A stretch of DNA of 64,000 nt, from positions 3,634,501 through 3,698,500 of the forward strand of contig CAHIKZ030004545.1 of NCBI GenBank assembly GCA_903632075.3, in the 5' to 3' direction. The stretch's first letter is position 1; each line of letters starts with the position of its first letter. Below the pieces are notes generated by a model. That model searched no databases and was not told where the DNA came from. It saw nothing but the letters and a program-made list of their open reading frames with translations. A program made the translations under genes and the position numbers. This document shows positions 23,830-36,754 of this stretch, piece by piece. Origin of the DNA: Acanthosepion pharaonis (taxonomy: Eukaryota; Mollusca; Cephalopoda; Sepiida; Sepiidae).

Positions 23830-26100
23830 ATTGTGCTTGTCCTTCCTTTCAATAGTTCAAATGACTATCCCTGTCAATACCTAATAAATAATGGACTATT
23901 CCGTTTTGATCACATGGAAATAGGGGAAAGACACTACTTGGTTTCAGTGAGAAAATGAATGAAAGAAAGAAAAATGGAAGATAGAAGTGTTTTATGTCCG
24001 TTTCAGTGAAATGGACCGTCATATTTATGATTGTTATTGAAATATTTTCTTAAAGTTTTTAAGCTCAAATATTTAATGATGTGATAAGGGAATTTCTAGA
24101 ATTATTTTATTGTTGTAGAACTCTCCATGAGCTTACTTACTCATTAACATAAGAATTAATATTCATCAGAATATTAAAATAGGAAAAGCCATGAAAAAAT
24201 TTTCATGGGTTAAAACTAGTTCAAATAAATCTTTATGTATACAATGACTTTTGGTAAGAATTGCAGGCAAGCTCACAGTGTGGGAATGAAATACTAAAGA
24301 GAAGATAGTACATTTTGACTTTACAGTAAAAGTAACTTTAAAGAAAATAAAAAACAAAATGTCTTCTGTTCTTCAACATTTTCTCCCTAAAAGACATAAA
24401 TATCTATGAATACTAGATATGAAATTATAAACTGTTTAAATTTTTTTTTTTCTAAAATGATTGAATCGATTGAAAAAATTTCCTGAAGCAGTAAAAGCCT
24501 AAACACATTAAAATACCTCTGAACATAATTATATGAAATTAGTTTGAATGATGAAGGGTGTGGTTCTATATAAAGACTGACTATGATAAATGATGTAAAG
24601 AAACAAAAAGAAAATCATGTTTTAAAGTAGCAAAGAAGAGGATAGCTATTTTTAGCTTGTGATAATCTAGGGATGAGGAGTTTGAAGTCACTGCGCAGTT
24701 TATACACACAAAGTATACTTAAAAAATAGTTACAGAGTGTTATAACCAAAACAAAAAAAAATGAATATAGAAATATATTTTTTCTTAAATTTTAAAGCAG
24801 AAACTGGTGTAAATATGACAAGCAAAATGTTTTCATTGAAAAGAAGTTAGTGTGGAAACTTCATTTCTTAGTGAAGAAATTATGTAGGATAAACTAAAGA
24901 AAAAATAATTACACTCATTACAGAATTCTAAATTCACTGTGCTTTTATGGTTAAAATTTTCAAGTCATAATAAAAATTGATTTTTGGTTATCATCTAGAT
25001 GTTTTTAAAATAATGAATTCCACTTAACACAAATTGTGCTAATTAAAAATAGTAAATATTATTGTCCAGTAAGCTAAAACAAAAAGTACTAATAAGCCAT
25101 TCTGTAAATCCTCTGTGTAAGGAAGTAAAATATAGGGCAATCAGTATTGGTCATATGTACTAAAGTCACCCAAGGTGACTCATTGCAATGACAAATTTTC
25201 TGGATGGCTTGGCTTCTTCTGGGACCCTGGGAATGTAATAGATACAGAAGTATATTCTCAATAACATGGAACGGATAGAAAATACAAAATCTAAAAGAGT
25301 ATAAAACATTAGTTTTATACCCTCTTCTACTACAACGTTTTATTTTAATTTCAGTTAAGACAAAAGCATAAGAGTTATCTATTAAGTGATTCAATCTAAA
25401 TGTTTAAGTTTTATAAAAAGGAAAAACTAATTATTAATAATAGTTTTATATTCAGGCAGATTTTCTATTTACTTTGAAAAAAAAAAAAAAAATGTTCTAT
25501 ACTACCAAACTCAACAAAATAATTGCTATGAAATTAATTGATTTTATTCAAGGAAAGAAAATGGATTTGACTAAATTAAAAAAATATATATATTCAGTTT
25601 TGTTTCTTTCAAAGAAATGGAAATATGAAGCAATGAAAAAAATAGAAAGAATAAATAGAGAACAAGCCAATAATCAGTCTAATCAAATTAGAATTATCAA
25701 AACTTCTAAAGAAACTGGTGATTACTTTTTGCTTATATATTTTGCAAAGTCTGCCTCAAGGGGAGAAAAGAATTTAAGCAGAAAACAGATTGTAAAAGTT
25801 AATAACAAGTCATAAAAATTAAAGAAATAGGACAGTAACAAAATTGTTCATTTGAATGATGTAGATTTAGTTTCATTTTTAATTTGAAGAAACAAAACAA
25901 TAAGCATATATGATTTATTATAAAAAAAAACTATAACCAAGATATAAATCTTTATAATAGAAAAAGCAAACTGTTGTCCAATGAGACAGTAATGAAGTAT
26001 TTGGGGTTAGCTACATATTTTAAAAGCTTCATTCATTTCTTCATAGCCCTGGATGCGCAACAAATTGTCAAAAAAAATACAATACAGTCACTTGCAAGTG
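23830..26100. other. AT-rich intron sequence without a recognisable gene
   Basis: This stretch has simple sequence and open frames without domains. The 113-codon lysine-rich frame at 25474-25815 begins inside a poly-A run and looks like composition chance. Confidence 0.55.
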
Positions 26101-26365
26101 AGCTTATGGCCACATCACATTGAAACACTAGTTCCCATACAATCACCAAAGTTAGGCAACATCAAGCCTGGTCAGTACCTAGATGGGTGACCACTTGGGA
26201 ATACCAGGTGGATGTGCAGGTGGTGTAACGGATTATGGTTCAAAATTGTTAATCGGAGAGCAGAGTTCCAATTCCAGTTATGTTTGTTATATCTACTTAT
26301 GCGCAAATACCATTGGGAAAGGTATGAATCCACCTCTTCTCCCCAGTTATGAGTTAATTAGTAAG
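26101..26365 (+). repeat. 5S rRNA/tRNA composite SINE (best preserved copy)
   Basis: The 5S-derived head spans 26101-26212, with GCTTATGGCCACATCAC at its start, the box A-like AAAGTTAGGCAACATC, and GGTGACCACTTGGGAATACC at its end. A tRNA-like segment follows, with GGTGTAACGGATTATGG as A box and AGAGTTCCAATTCC as B box regions. Then comes the central domain shared with SINE A (CATTGGGAAAGGTATGAATC). Head fusion of 5S and tRNA modules is known from AmnSINE1-type elements. Confidence 0.8.
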
Positions 26366-26480
26366 ACTTAAAACCATTATTAACTCCCAAAAATAAAATA
26401 AATAAAACTGCATACAAAATATTTAGATTTTGACATGCCACTAAAGAAAAAAACAACCACTTGAAAGTTTAAATAATAGA
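26366..26480 (+). repeat. Fragment resembling the tail of repeat family C
   Basis: AAAATATTTAGATTTTGACATGCCACTAAA-type sequence also occurs near the end of the family C copy at 61770-61830. Confidence 0.45.
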
Positions 26481-26517
26481 CAAAATCCTTATGTAACAAA
26501 TCTAATGTTAATAATTT

Positions 26518-26518
<1 letters not shown>

Positions 26519-26556
<38 letters not shown>
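26519..26556. repeat. AT microsatellite
   Basis: About 19 AT units followed by a poly-A tract at 26570-26585. Confidence 0.97.
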
Positions 26557-26561
<5 letters not shown>

Positions 26562-26640
26562 AACTAACAAAAAAAAAAAAAAAAATAACTTACACCAATG
26601 ATAATTGTATAAAAAGAAAAAAACTTGAAAAATATAAGCA

Positions 26641-26740
26641 GTAAATTGTTGATGCTCCCTGACGAGTGGAAGGACAGGTATACCTACAAAACTCTGGCGT
26701 CAGGGTGCTGAAGGTAACATCAATAAGGTAAGTGACAAAC
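26641..26740. other. GC-richer island with strong hairpin between two AT microsatellites
   Basis: Nested complementary arms are visible: TTGATG (26649-26654) with CATCAA (26718-26723), CCCTGACG (26657-26664) with CGTCAGGG (26698-26705), and the apical palindrome AGGTATACCT. It may be a structured RNA or a worn MITE. No open frame of note crosses it. Confidence 0.45.
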
Positions 26741-26756
26741 TTTTACTTATCTTAAT

Positions 26757-26758
<2 letters not shown>

Positions 26759-26799
<41 letters not shown>
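26759..26799. repeat. AT microsatellite
   Basis: About 20 AT units. Confidence 0.97.
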
Positions 26800-26801
<2 letters not shown>

Positions 26802-27349
26802 ACAAATTTTATAACATTATGACAAACAGTAACTTGTCAAAAAATTTCTTAATAGAAGCCAAATAACTATTCTTAAAACAATTTAAAATAATACTGATAT
26901 TCATAGATAAATATCCTTAAATTGACAAGCACAATTTATTTTTGTATAAAGTAATAGAGACTTGTGTCATTAACTTCAAACTAAGAAGCAAAATAAAGAA
27001 AACAAATGGAGGGAATATAAATAATCAATATATTAGAAATAATAACTACAAGTAGCAAAAAGGAAATTGCACAGTAAAGCCTCCATACATGCTAAATTCA
27101 GTTTATTTTTTAATCTAATAAAATTATAGCAGGTAATATTTATTGATGAATTCATTTAGTTCTTGATTATTAAAATACCATTAATATTATTATTATTTAA
27201 CAAAATTTCAAGTGCAATAATGGCTGAAAGAATAAAATAAAAACTTTAAAACATTTTGGATTTTTGATAATCATAAAATAAATTTTATAGTAAATATCAT
27301 TTTTCTTTTTATATACTCTAAATCTATACCGTCCTGGCTATGATGATAA

Positions 27350-27720
27350 AATACATCCACATCCTAAGACGATAAACTACATCTGACAGCAAGGCCTCTG
27401 ATCAGGAGGTTTTGAGGAGCATGGAACCACCTCTTAATTACTGGTGTTCCCTGGTCCACCCAGGGTGGTAGTACCTGTTAGGATCCCAGCTATGAGTAAA
27501 TAGTTAACCCCACAAACTGGTTTCAAAACACTATGAAAGTGTAAAAATAGGTTTTAATATCAGAAATACTTTGTAAAAAGTTATTACCAGCAATACATTT
27601 TTGAAAATAAATTTAACCAACAATAAAAATTTTGTCAGCATTAAATAATCAATTGAGGTTGATATGCCAAACCAAACCAATCTAAATCTATAATTTAACA
27701 AATAAAACTAAAATGTTTCA
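27350..27720 (+). repeat. Dispersed repeat family C, copy 1
   Basis: It shares the order GACGATAAACTACATC, AGCAAGGCCTCTGAT, CTCTTAATTACT, GTCCACCC and CCCAGCTATGAG with the copy at 61389-62159. No coding content was seen. The start could be tRNA-like but the boxes are unclear. Confidence 0.65.
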
Positions 27721-29241
27721 AACAAAGCAATATTTTATTTTATAGTTTCATATTTTCCAATTTACAGCATAATTCTGACTCCCAATCCCCGCCACCTCCA
27801 CCCTTACTATCCTTTTTACATAACTTTTTTATTTTTTTTCTCACTTATAATTAAGGGACTTCCAAAATTAATTATTAATTTTGTATAGAATAATGGTTTC
27901 ATCAGTAAGGTCCACTAACTTTGTACTTAAAACCTCCAACAAATACTTATTACATTAAAGCAATATGTGAACCTAGTCAATAGAATTAACACTGAATATT
28001 GAGAGAGAGACAGAAAGAATTTCATGTACAAATACAACATTGAATAATATAATCAAAAGTGCTTGCAGTGTATGACTATCAACTTTATAAACAATCAAAA
28101 TAAACTATTACTGCAAGTAGATATTTTAAAAAATTGATGTTACACATTGATGAAATCAGTTTGTATATGAAGACAGTGATTTAAAAGAAATATTATCTAT
28201 CAATTATTTAAAACAGGAAATTATTAAAACCAAAAGAAAAATGTACTACTACAAATCAAAAACAATGAGTTCTTTTGTAAGGTTAAAAGCTATGTACTGA
28301 TGCAAACTTGTATTAAATAATACATGTATTCATCTACAAACAATGACAGTATTAAGAATGGAGCCAATAGCCAATGTGTGTGCGAGCACACATACGTGCA
28401 AAAAGCATTTTACAGACATTAACTCTACAAAAATGTCAACCAATTCATAGCAATTGAAATGACAGAGTTTTTGAATAAGTATTAGTTCATAAACATTTCA
28501 TTGTTGTTTAAAAGTGTGTTGAGAAAGGAAGTTAGTCAAGGAAATCTAGTTAGTACACAGTAGGAATTAGAACAAGTGCCAGACTTTCATACTTCTGTAG
28601 AAAAATTGTTTTTGTAGCATCTTAGACTATTAAACCATACTTGCATATAGTGTGATATCCCATTGACAAGTGTACATTCTCAAGTTTAATTACATTTAGC
28701 AGATGTAAATGATGCTTAAAAAAACAACATACTGAGGCAACCAATTATATTTTTGCCATGTTATTCAGCTGCAAACTAAAACCTTAATTGTCTTTAGGAA
28801 TAGATATCATTAGAGGAATTATAGTAGAAAGAAACTTGGATAGCATTACTCTCACTATCATTATGCACACTGTGCTCTGCAAGTAACACGACTACATCAG
28901 AATGTCAAGCTGAAAAACAAGGAAATTAATTTCATGCTTTTCTCATAGACATTACAAAAGGCAGATACTAAAATTAAAAACTATTCTGTCAACTGCATTT
29001 TCTGGTTACACAATGTCATGACCCTACTTTGTCAAATGTAATATATGTAACTTTAGTCTTCATCAACATAAAAATAGTATCCACAATAATTCCCTTTAAT
29101 TTTTAGAGTTAAAAAAAAAAAGAAAAAAAAAGCTTCTTTTTAACAAACTGAATATTATTTACATTATAATGTTTACAGTTGCATCTGTGAAATCAACATA
29201 TGAAAATTCTTACCTAAAAATTATTATTCCAGGATTTTGTT

Positions 29242-29470
29242 TTTAATCATTTCACTCCAAGTACAGTGATAAAGCCACTAAGAAAATGGGGTTACCGAGT
29301 GCAAAAGAAACTGAGAACATGTTGCTGAAGAGAAAAGACAATAAAGGGAATATGATTCAAGGAGACAGAAGGTGACGATATTGTATTTAAATTTCCTGAA
29401 GTTCATGGGTGACAGAAAAGCAAAAAGCTGGAAGGGCACTGCACAGGTGATTTCAAGCTCCAACTCATTT
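29242..29470 (+). repeat. Dispersed repeat family D, copy 1
   Basis: It aligns by eye with 63590-63790, sharing ATTTCACTCCAA/ATTTCACCCCAG, ATAAAGCCACTAAGA and a GGGG-TAC-GAGTG block in order. The family is unknown. Confidence 0.55.
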
Positions 29471-29597
29471 TTCTGGCACAAAACAGAAATTATCTGAAGA
29501 TAAATGTTGGTCTACTTGGCATGAGGAAGGAGTTAAAAAAAAAAAATTAAAAAAAAAACAACACCTTCATACAAAAGCTTTCAAAATTCCCCTCATC

Positions 29598-29603
<6 letters not shown>

Positions 29604-29656
<53 letters not shown>
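29604..29656. repeat. AT then AC microsatellite
   Basis: About 19 AT units then ACACAC. Confidence 0.97.
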
Positions 29657-29657
<1 letters not shown>

Positions 29658-30693
29658 AGTTTTTACTATTCAAAGATTAGAATTTAACCCACAAACATTG
29701 TACCAAAACAAATTTGCTATCAGCCTACAAAATGTTCAAGCAAGTTTACAATAAAAACAATGCCTGTCTTTATTGTACACCACAAAATAAATGATCAAAT
29801 ACTCATGTCAGTAATGAACAGAATTTCCCCTCTATTATAATTGGTTGCAAAGTGTAATTGTTTTAGAAACACAAGAATGAAGCATAAAAAAAAAAAAGAA
29901 AAGTAAAGGGTGTTGAACCTGTCAAGTAATTACAGACACTAAACATCTTTACAAAATTTAAATTCTTCAATGATGGTTTAAAAAAAAAAAAAAAAAAAAT
30001 GAAGAACAGATGCAAATAAAAAAAAAAAAAACTACACACACGCAAAGTAGTACCAGTTTTTTTTTCTTTGATATTTGAAACCTCACTGTTGCAGAACTAT
30101 TTAGAATTAGATATTTCTAGAGAGAAAGTTGCAAAAAGAGGGCAGAGAGTCTTATGAAAGAAGAGAGTTGGTATGTTCACATGTTAGTAAGTGTGTATCT
30201 CTGAATAAGTACAAATTGACACAATTTCTAAGTCAGAAGCCAAGCTGACAGTAAATTACGGCATCACCCACCTATAGACATTTTCATAAAGACTGTTTAT
30301 AATACTTCAGTCCCCAGTATTACAGCTACTCTAAGAATTGGTTTCTAGAGACATACTGGATGATTACCATGTTAAATTCTCTAGGCACCTTTCTGCCTCG
30401 ACAGGTATAAATAAATATGTACACAAGAGCCCAAGTAAACTTTGAAGTATGCTTTGTTAAATGATATTATAAGTTTTGAAAGTTATACATTCCTCAGACA
30501 TGCAGTAAATTATGAAATATGGTTCTGAAAGTTTATTTTTTAACAGTTTAGTCAATATTTGAATACTATCATACTGTGAAAATAACAACATTGTTTGGTA
30601 ACCTGACATTTACAAAAAAAAAAAACCCTTCATCCAATTCTTTCAAGAACCAACATTTCCCTCATCTACATTGATGATAAAAGAGCAGAATTA

Positions 30694-31790
30694 TCAGGTC
30701 ATCCCATAAGTTCTGTCTTTTGAATAAAGAAAACAAGTGACCAAATGTTACATTTAATTACAGATTCAATCAACAATGTATTTTCCCTGATCATCTATTA
30801 ACAAGCTTACTAATTCCATTACTGTAAAATTCTTTTGGCTTTGATTCAAAGAACTCACAAATGTCAGTTTTAACCTCTTCCTGTGTTACAAAAGCTGTTT
30901 CTTCCAAATGATTTTGTAAGCTACGAAACAAATGGTAGTCTGAAGGAGCAAGATCAAGAGAATAAGGTGGATGAGGAATTTTCTCCAAATCAAGTTCTTC
31001 AACCTTTTGTGATGTGATTCTTGCTGTGTGGGGTCACGCATTGTCCTAATGAAACATCACCTCTTTTCGATTCACTAGAGCAGGTCTTTTTTTTCCTCAA
31101 AGCTTGGTTCAAACGCTCTAATTACTGACAGTATATTTGAGCATTAATTGTTGCATTAGGTGGTAAGAATTCAAAGTGGATTATTCCTTGGCGATCCCAC
31201 CAGATTGAAAGAAGAACCTTTTGCCCATGAAGTTCCCTTCTCAGCTGTGGCTGGGGTCCTTCCCCTTTACCAAGCCACTGTCTACGATGCTTAACATTTC
31301 AATAAAAGATCCATTTTTCGTGGCCAGTCACAAGTCTATCCAAAAATGGTGAAACAAGTTGGCAAGAATGGAGAGAAGAGCAGATGTCAACTCGGGATTT
31401 GAGGTTGTTTTCTAACAATTCATGAGGCACCCATTTTCAAAGTTTAGGAACTTTTCCAAGTTGTTGAAAATGACGATGAACAGTTGTATGGTTTGAACTG
31501 AGAACCACTGCCAATTCTTCAACTGATAAAGCAGGATTTTCTTCAAGGGCTGCTTCAAGAAGCTTTTCATCAAACTCAACTCGACATCCGGTTCGATCTT
31601 CATCTTCAAGGGTGAAATCTCCACCTCTGAATTTTGCAAACCATCTTCTGCAAGATCTTTTATTCACACATTCCTCTCCATAAACTGAGTGAATGTTTCT
31701 AGCTGCTTCGGCTGCTGAGTTTCCTTTCTTGAACTCATAAAGCATTATGTGCCTCAAATGATTCTTGGGTACTTCCATGTTAGCAGGGTT
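30694..31790 (-). pseudogene. Mariner (DD34D-type) transposase relic, nearly full length
   Basis: The minus strand begins at 31778 with MEVPKNHLRHIMLYEFKKG, the N-terminal helix-turn-helix start of mariner transposases, and VYGEECVNKRSCRRWFAKFR follows. After a frameshift near 31440 come GHEKWIFY (about 31320-31300), H-stop-DNA-stop-PHTA (about 31050) and LDLAPSDYHLF (about 30945). The spacing from the second Asp to the APSD Asp is 34 residues, as in DD34D mariners. The first catalytic Asp has become His and several stops are present, so it is dead. The left end (TCAGGTCATCCCATAAGTTC at 30694) looks like a mariner terminal repeat next to TA. The matching right end is missing. Confidence 0.9.
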
Positions 31791-31900
31791 TTAATCAAAC
31801 AAAATTTAATTTTATTGTTCTCTGAAATAAAATTTGATCAGTTTAAATGCATCTAAACATAAAAATAATGTTCAGCACCATTAGACATAAAATACTCTTT

Positions 31901-31957
<57 letters not shown>
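31901..31957. repeat. AT microsatellite
   Basis: About 28 AT units just beyond the truncated end of the mariner relic. Confidence 0.97.
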
Positions 31958-31962
<5 letters not shown>

Positions 31963-34430
31963 AAATTTCCATTATAATAGGAAAATTATCTTGAAACAAG
32001 GGTTTAAAACTCATTTTTATAGTATATCTCTAATCATGACAAATCAAATGAAAAAAAAACTGATCAAGATATAACTGAAGTTAGCCTTTTTACTCCTTTT
32101 TAAAACTTTGTTTTGTAGTTTTTGTAAAATAATAGTTTTCCAAGAACAAAAAGACCAAGAATATTATGTTAGAAAGAACCATTTTCTAATCTGACTGAAT
32201 TCAAGGACTGATCTTTATTTTTAAGACAAAAATATACTCAGTTTTTAATACATAACTAATTCTTTCCTTGAACTGATTTTAACTGAATTCCATCTTAACA
32301 TCAATAGAACAGGGTTTTTTTTTTTTGGTTTTTTAAATAAGTTTAAAAAAAAGGCAAGTACTGTAGTAGACTTGACAAGCCAATTTAAAATTCTAACCTA
32401 TTGTTTTGCATTCACTTTTGGACAAACTCCCTTGAGAAAGATATGGATCTCTCACTTCTTCAAGTTATGGGCTAAAAAGCAGCAGGTTTAAAAGAAAAAA
32501 AATCTTCTCTCTTTTGGGTAAATTCGCTCCATATTATTTTCCTGGCAGCTTAAAAAAATTCATTAGATATATTGATAAAGCTGTAGAAAATAAATGCAAC
32601 TACAAAAATAATTAAAGGGATCAGGTTTGATGAAGAGCATTTTTTCAGTTCCTTTCAGTGGTGCATAAAACAGCCACAATTTCAAAAAAGATTAAGCCAT
32701 TTATACAAGGAAAAGGAATAGCTAAGGCCATGTAAGAAGCCACTATAGTTGATAGGGATAAGTTCAAATAGGTCAAATATTCTTTTTTTATTAAGAAAAT
32801 TCAGGAAAACAACTCGGTGATTAGCAGTTAATAAACCTCGAGTTATCTCACATTTTTTGTCAATTTATACTTTTTATGTCACAATAACAAATAAAACACA
32901 CAGAGAAATGGGATCTTTATAACACAGATAAAGGATCTGAACAAGGCACAAAAGTTATTTTACATACAAATATGTACATGTTTAAGCCTCTCTCTCGATA
33001 TAATCTTTTAGTAGATTCCCCCCACCAATTCAAACATTTTAAACAAGTATTTACCATGATAATTTAATTACAGGTTACTGAAAATTTATCCTTTTTTTTT
33101 TATTCAAGCACAAAACATTTTTTGTTAAAAACCAAAATTTACCATCATTTCCTCTTTTCTTACAAATCATAAACAAGGTTAGTTTAAAAATAAAAACTGA
33201 ATCATTGTAAAATTTCTGATTGCCCAATGCTAAGAGCAGACAATTACAGTAACAGACTTATAAAGTCTTATGTTGAACCTACATTACTATTAAAAAGAGG
33301 CCTACTTTCATTTGTGTGTGAAGGAGGGGTCATTTTATTTTAAAACAAAAAAGATTTGTAAAATGACAAAGCATTTTCTCAAAACAATTTACATGTGTGA
33401 AAGGATTCAAATGACACTACTTTGTATTCATCTAAATTTCATTAGCACTTAGTTCAACAGACTTCTAAATTGAAAAGTTGGTGGAGGGTATACATAGGGT
33501 ATTGCTTGTCCTCATAAGGGAGCTTCAGAACATCAAGGTCAATGGTGGTTCCTTTACATCAAAATTAGCCTCCTTTTTTTTTTTTTTTCTTTCTTAGTGA
33601 ACTAAATATTCATATCATTATGATATCAGATAGGAGTGCACAAAGCAACTGTGATGAGGAGGTACTTAGAATTTACAAGTCCATACGTTAAAAGAAACAA
33701 CAAATATTCATATTTTCTTAATATAATGTTTACAAAGTATACTTTCTTTCATTAGTAATCTAACAGAAAATATATGCTTAGCTGCTAAGTCAACTAATAA
33801 TTAAAAAGTGCTTCATTTTAGAAAAGTTCATGACATATCTTGTTTTGGAAAATGACCAATATTTCATAGTCAAATCGGTTTGGATGCAGGGAACGAGTGC
33901 AAATTCAGTTGAATACAAAATTAGAAACAGGCATGCAGATGAAAGAAAAATGTACACACACAAAATGAATAGTAAAGATTCACCAAAGAAAATATTGTTA
34001 AGTAAAAGAAATCTGAATCAATGTCACAAGAAAAACATTTTACTTAAAATTTACAAAACAATGATATCCCAAGAAGAAAACATTTTAACTTCATATATTG
34101 TATTTATATTTTAAATTGAGTTTTCAATAACCAGATAAATTTTTTAAAAGTACTGGCCAAACTGGAATATATGAAGAGATGTGGCAAAAAAGTTCTTGAT
34201 CCAAACCACTTCCCAAAGTTTGAGTAAACATCAAAGAAAATACGAATTCACATACAAGTTCATATACTGAAATGTGCCAAGGGTAGCCAAAATAGATAAT
34301 TTTGCTATTTTTTAATGATTCCCTATATATGCTAACATGTTTTGTACATAATAAAAACCTATTATAGGAGAAAAAGAAATTGGACATGGCAATAAACCCG
34401 TTCTGAGTTGAGGTATTGTAACTATTTACA
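31958..34430. other. AT-rich intron sequence without a recognisable gene
   Basis: Only poly-A/T runs (32315, 33090, 33570) and chance open frames are seen. Confidence 0.55.
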
Positions 34431-34434
34431 TTGT

Positions 34435-34615
34435 TCTAGTGAATAAAGATGACAACAGTTCAAACAATCTAACCTGGTGGACAAAATAAAGGGTTTGATT
34501 TAAAATTCCAATGTATATCACCTGAAGAAAGCAGGAGCATACAACAGCCGAAATTTTGTGAATATTATAATAAAGATGAGGACAACAGTCTGAACAATGT
34601 AAATAGTGTAAATAT
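34435..34615 (+). repeat. SINE family B 3' fragment
   Basis: It contains AAATAAAGGGTTTGATT, CACCTGAAGAAAGCAGGAGC, ATACAACAGCCGAAA and the tail AATAAAGATGAGGACAACAG. The 5' tRNA head is absent. Confidence 0.75.
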
Positions 34616-35640
34616 ATTATTTTTATTCATCTAAAAGTTTTCTCATGCAAATTATTACTTCACACAGTTTTATACAGTTTAAATAACTTTTCAATCATAA
34701 ATATCCGATTCTATATAATGAACACAATTTTTATGTCAGAATTTTCTAGAATTTTCATACTCATAGCACATGACTGATAAAAGTTAACTTTAATACTAAT
34801 AATTATAGTTAGATTATTAATCAATTTAATTGCTTTTGTTCATAGATACTAATGACTGAAAAAAAGCTAAATCCAGTTATATTAGTAATTTAAAGAAAAC
34901 AATGAAATGGTATTCCAAGAAATGCATGGACTATTTGACTCCATCTGTTTTGTAGTTGTTGTTATAACTGGCTAATTCTTTCTACAGACTTTTTTTTAAA
35001 AAGCATTCAAAAGAATGACTAAATAATCCAATCCAACTTTAGAATGATAATGACTTCTCAAAATTACAGAAAGTATGAAATGACAGACTAATAAAGATTT
35101 ACACATTAACATTGCTCTGGGCTAACAGTCTTCTTTTTTTTTTAGCTGAGCCTTACCAAATTATGTCTCTTCATATGACAAGAATCTTGTATATGCTATA
35201 ACAGCTTACAGAATTGAAATTAAAGGATAGAAACAATTATAAAGACTGAGGGGGGGGAATGACAGGGAAATAATCATTTGCATGAATATCTCAATAGCAG
35301 AAACTCCAACTCAACAGATAGTTAAGTCAAAGAAAACCATCTGCAATATCATCACCATCAGACTGGTTAAAGAGTAACTTTAAAAAAAAAAAAAAAAAAA
35401 AAAGGAATCGACCATAGTCAGGATCATCAAGTCAATGTGAATGATCCTTTCCTAAGCACTTCACAAATTCTAAATTATCTGAATAAGCTTAACAGGACAG
35501 CTATTTAAAGCAATCAGTTGTATCACACCTTTAATAACAAAGTATGATATTTTCCAAATAAAAACAAATACACAATTACTGATGTCACAAACTTAACACA
35601 TGGATAAAAATCCATTTAGGATAGTTATCAAAATTAAAGT

Positions 35641-35985
35641 AAAAAAAAAAAGCCAACCTTAAATTGTTAGGGAAAAAAAGCAAAAGAAAAGACTCAGTAA
35701 TCTTAGTGTCATTATTGCAAATAGAAGTTTAGTTATCCATTGACTTAAACTGTATGTGACAACATAAAATGTTCATGACCTGTAAAATAATTCCCCAAAT
35801 CCATATCAGTAAAAAAAAAAAAAAAAGCCAGCCTTTAATCATGATTTATAGCTCCTATGAAGAAGAAAAAAAGAATTAATAATCTTAATATCTATCAAGT
35901 GTCATATTGCTTAAGAGTTTAGTTATCCAAGCTGCTTTGGTAATGGTGACAACATAAAAAATTCATGATCTGTGAAATAAAGCCT
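35641..35985 (+). repeat. Diverged tandem duplication, unit about 170 bases
   Basis: Both units run poly-A, AAGCCA(A/G)CCTT, AATCTTA, TTTAGTTATCCA, GTGACAACATAAAA, TTCATGA-CTGT-AAATAA in the same order. The second unit starts near 35812. Confidence 0.65.
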
Positions 35986-36740
35986 GCAACTTAATCCTTA
36001 ATTTCTAGATAAATTGCTAAAACTCATAAGCAAAGTATTATGCTTATTTTGTAAGAATAAAAAACACAACCATATCTGTTCCATAAAATTATATATCAAT
36101 GTAGTGAATATAGCATAACCCACTTTTGTCACTTTCCCTCAAATTCAATAACATCAGAAATAAATAAAATTTTGTGTAAATGAAGATACAAGTTTAAATT
36201 TTGAAACAAGTTCATAAAAACTTTTTTTTCATCTTAAAACCTCAGTGAAACACAAAAACATCTTCAATCTCTTGAAATTTGTTCAGTTACTAAAAACATT
36301 AATCAAAATTTTGTTTTTTCTTTAGAATATGAGATGGTGACATGAGGTACGTGTATGATTATTATTATTATCAGTATTTTTTCAATTTTTTTGCATATTG
36401 ACATGGATGGTTATCTACTAAGGCTCACTTGATTTACAAGTAAACAGTTGAAATAAGATAAAGTCCTTCTCTGGTCACCCTTTATAAACACATCAACAAA
36501 ACAGAAGAGAGTATTCCTCCTCCTCCTCCTCCTCAAGAAAAGCATATCACTAAAATGAATGACATTTATAAAAATAATACAAATGCTAAGAAAATGCTCA
36601 TCCTTCAAAGTAGAAGTTTGAGAAAAAGAACCTCAAAATATCTCGAGCAAAAGAAAAATCACACAGCACAGGTGATGCCAAAATTAGAATAACATTTTAT
36701 TCCTCCCAGAAGCTTTTATCTTCTGTGAGTAATCAAGCTG

Positions 36741-36754
36741 GTTGCTATGGTAAC
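36741..36754. promoter_or_regulatory. Perfect RFX X-box-like palindrome
   Basis: GTTGCTATGGTAAC matches the X-box bound by RFX factors. A second identical copy with the same following bases, TGTACCA, lies at 37519-37532. Whether either is used is unknown. Confidence 0.4.

Larger units (their letters stand above)
27721..30690. other. AT-rich intron sequence, mostly unassigned
   Basis: It contains repeat family D (29242-29470), an AT/AC microsatellite (29604-29656) and poly-A runs near 29530 and 29980. No gene was recognised. Confidence 0.55.

Noticed and set aside
25474..25815. 113-codon lysine-rich open frame, plus strand
   Set aside because: It starts within a poly-A run and its composition explains the lysines; no family resemblance.
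26101..26212. 5S rRNA gene
   Set aside because: The 5S match is diverged, fused to a tRNA-like unit and repeated elsewhere with the same core, which is a SINE and not a gene.
26657..26705. Hammerhead ribozyme in the GC-rich hairpin
   Set aside because: CTGACGA is present but the GAAA half of the core is missing and the stems do not fit.
31412..31639. 75-codon open frame overlapping the mariner relic
   Set aside because: It is the shifted frame of the same transposase relic, not a separate gene.
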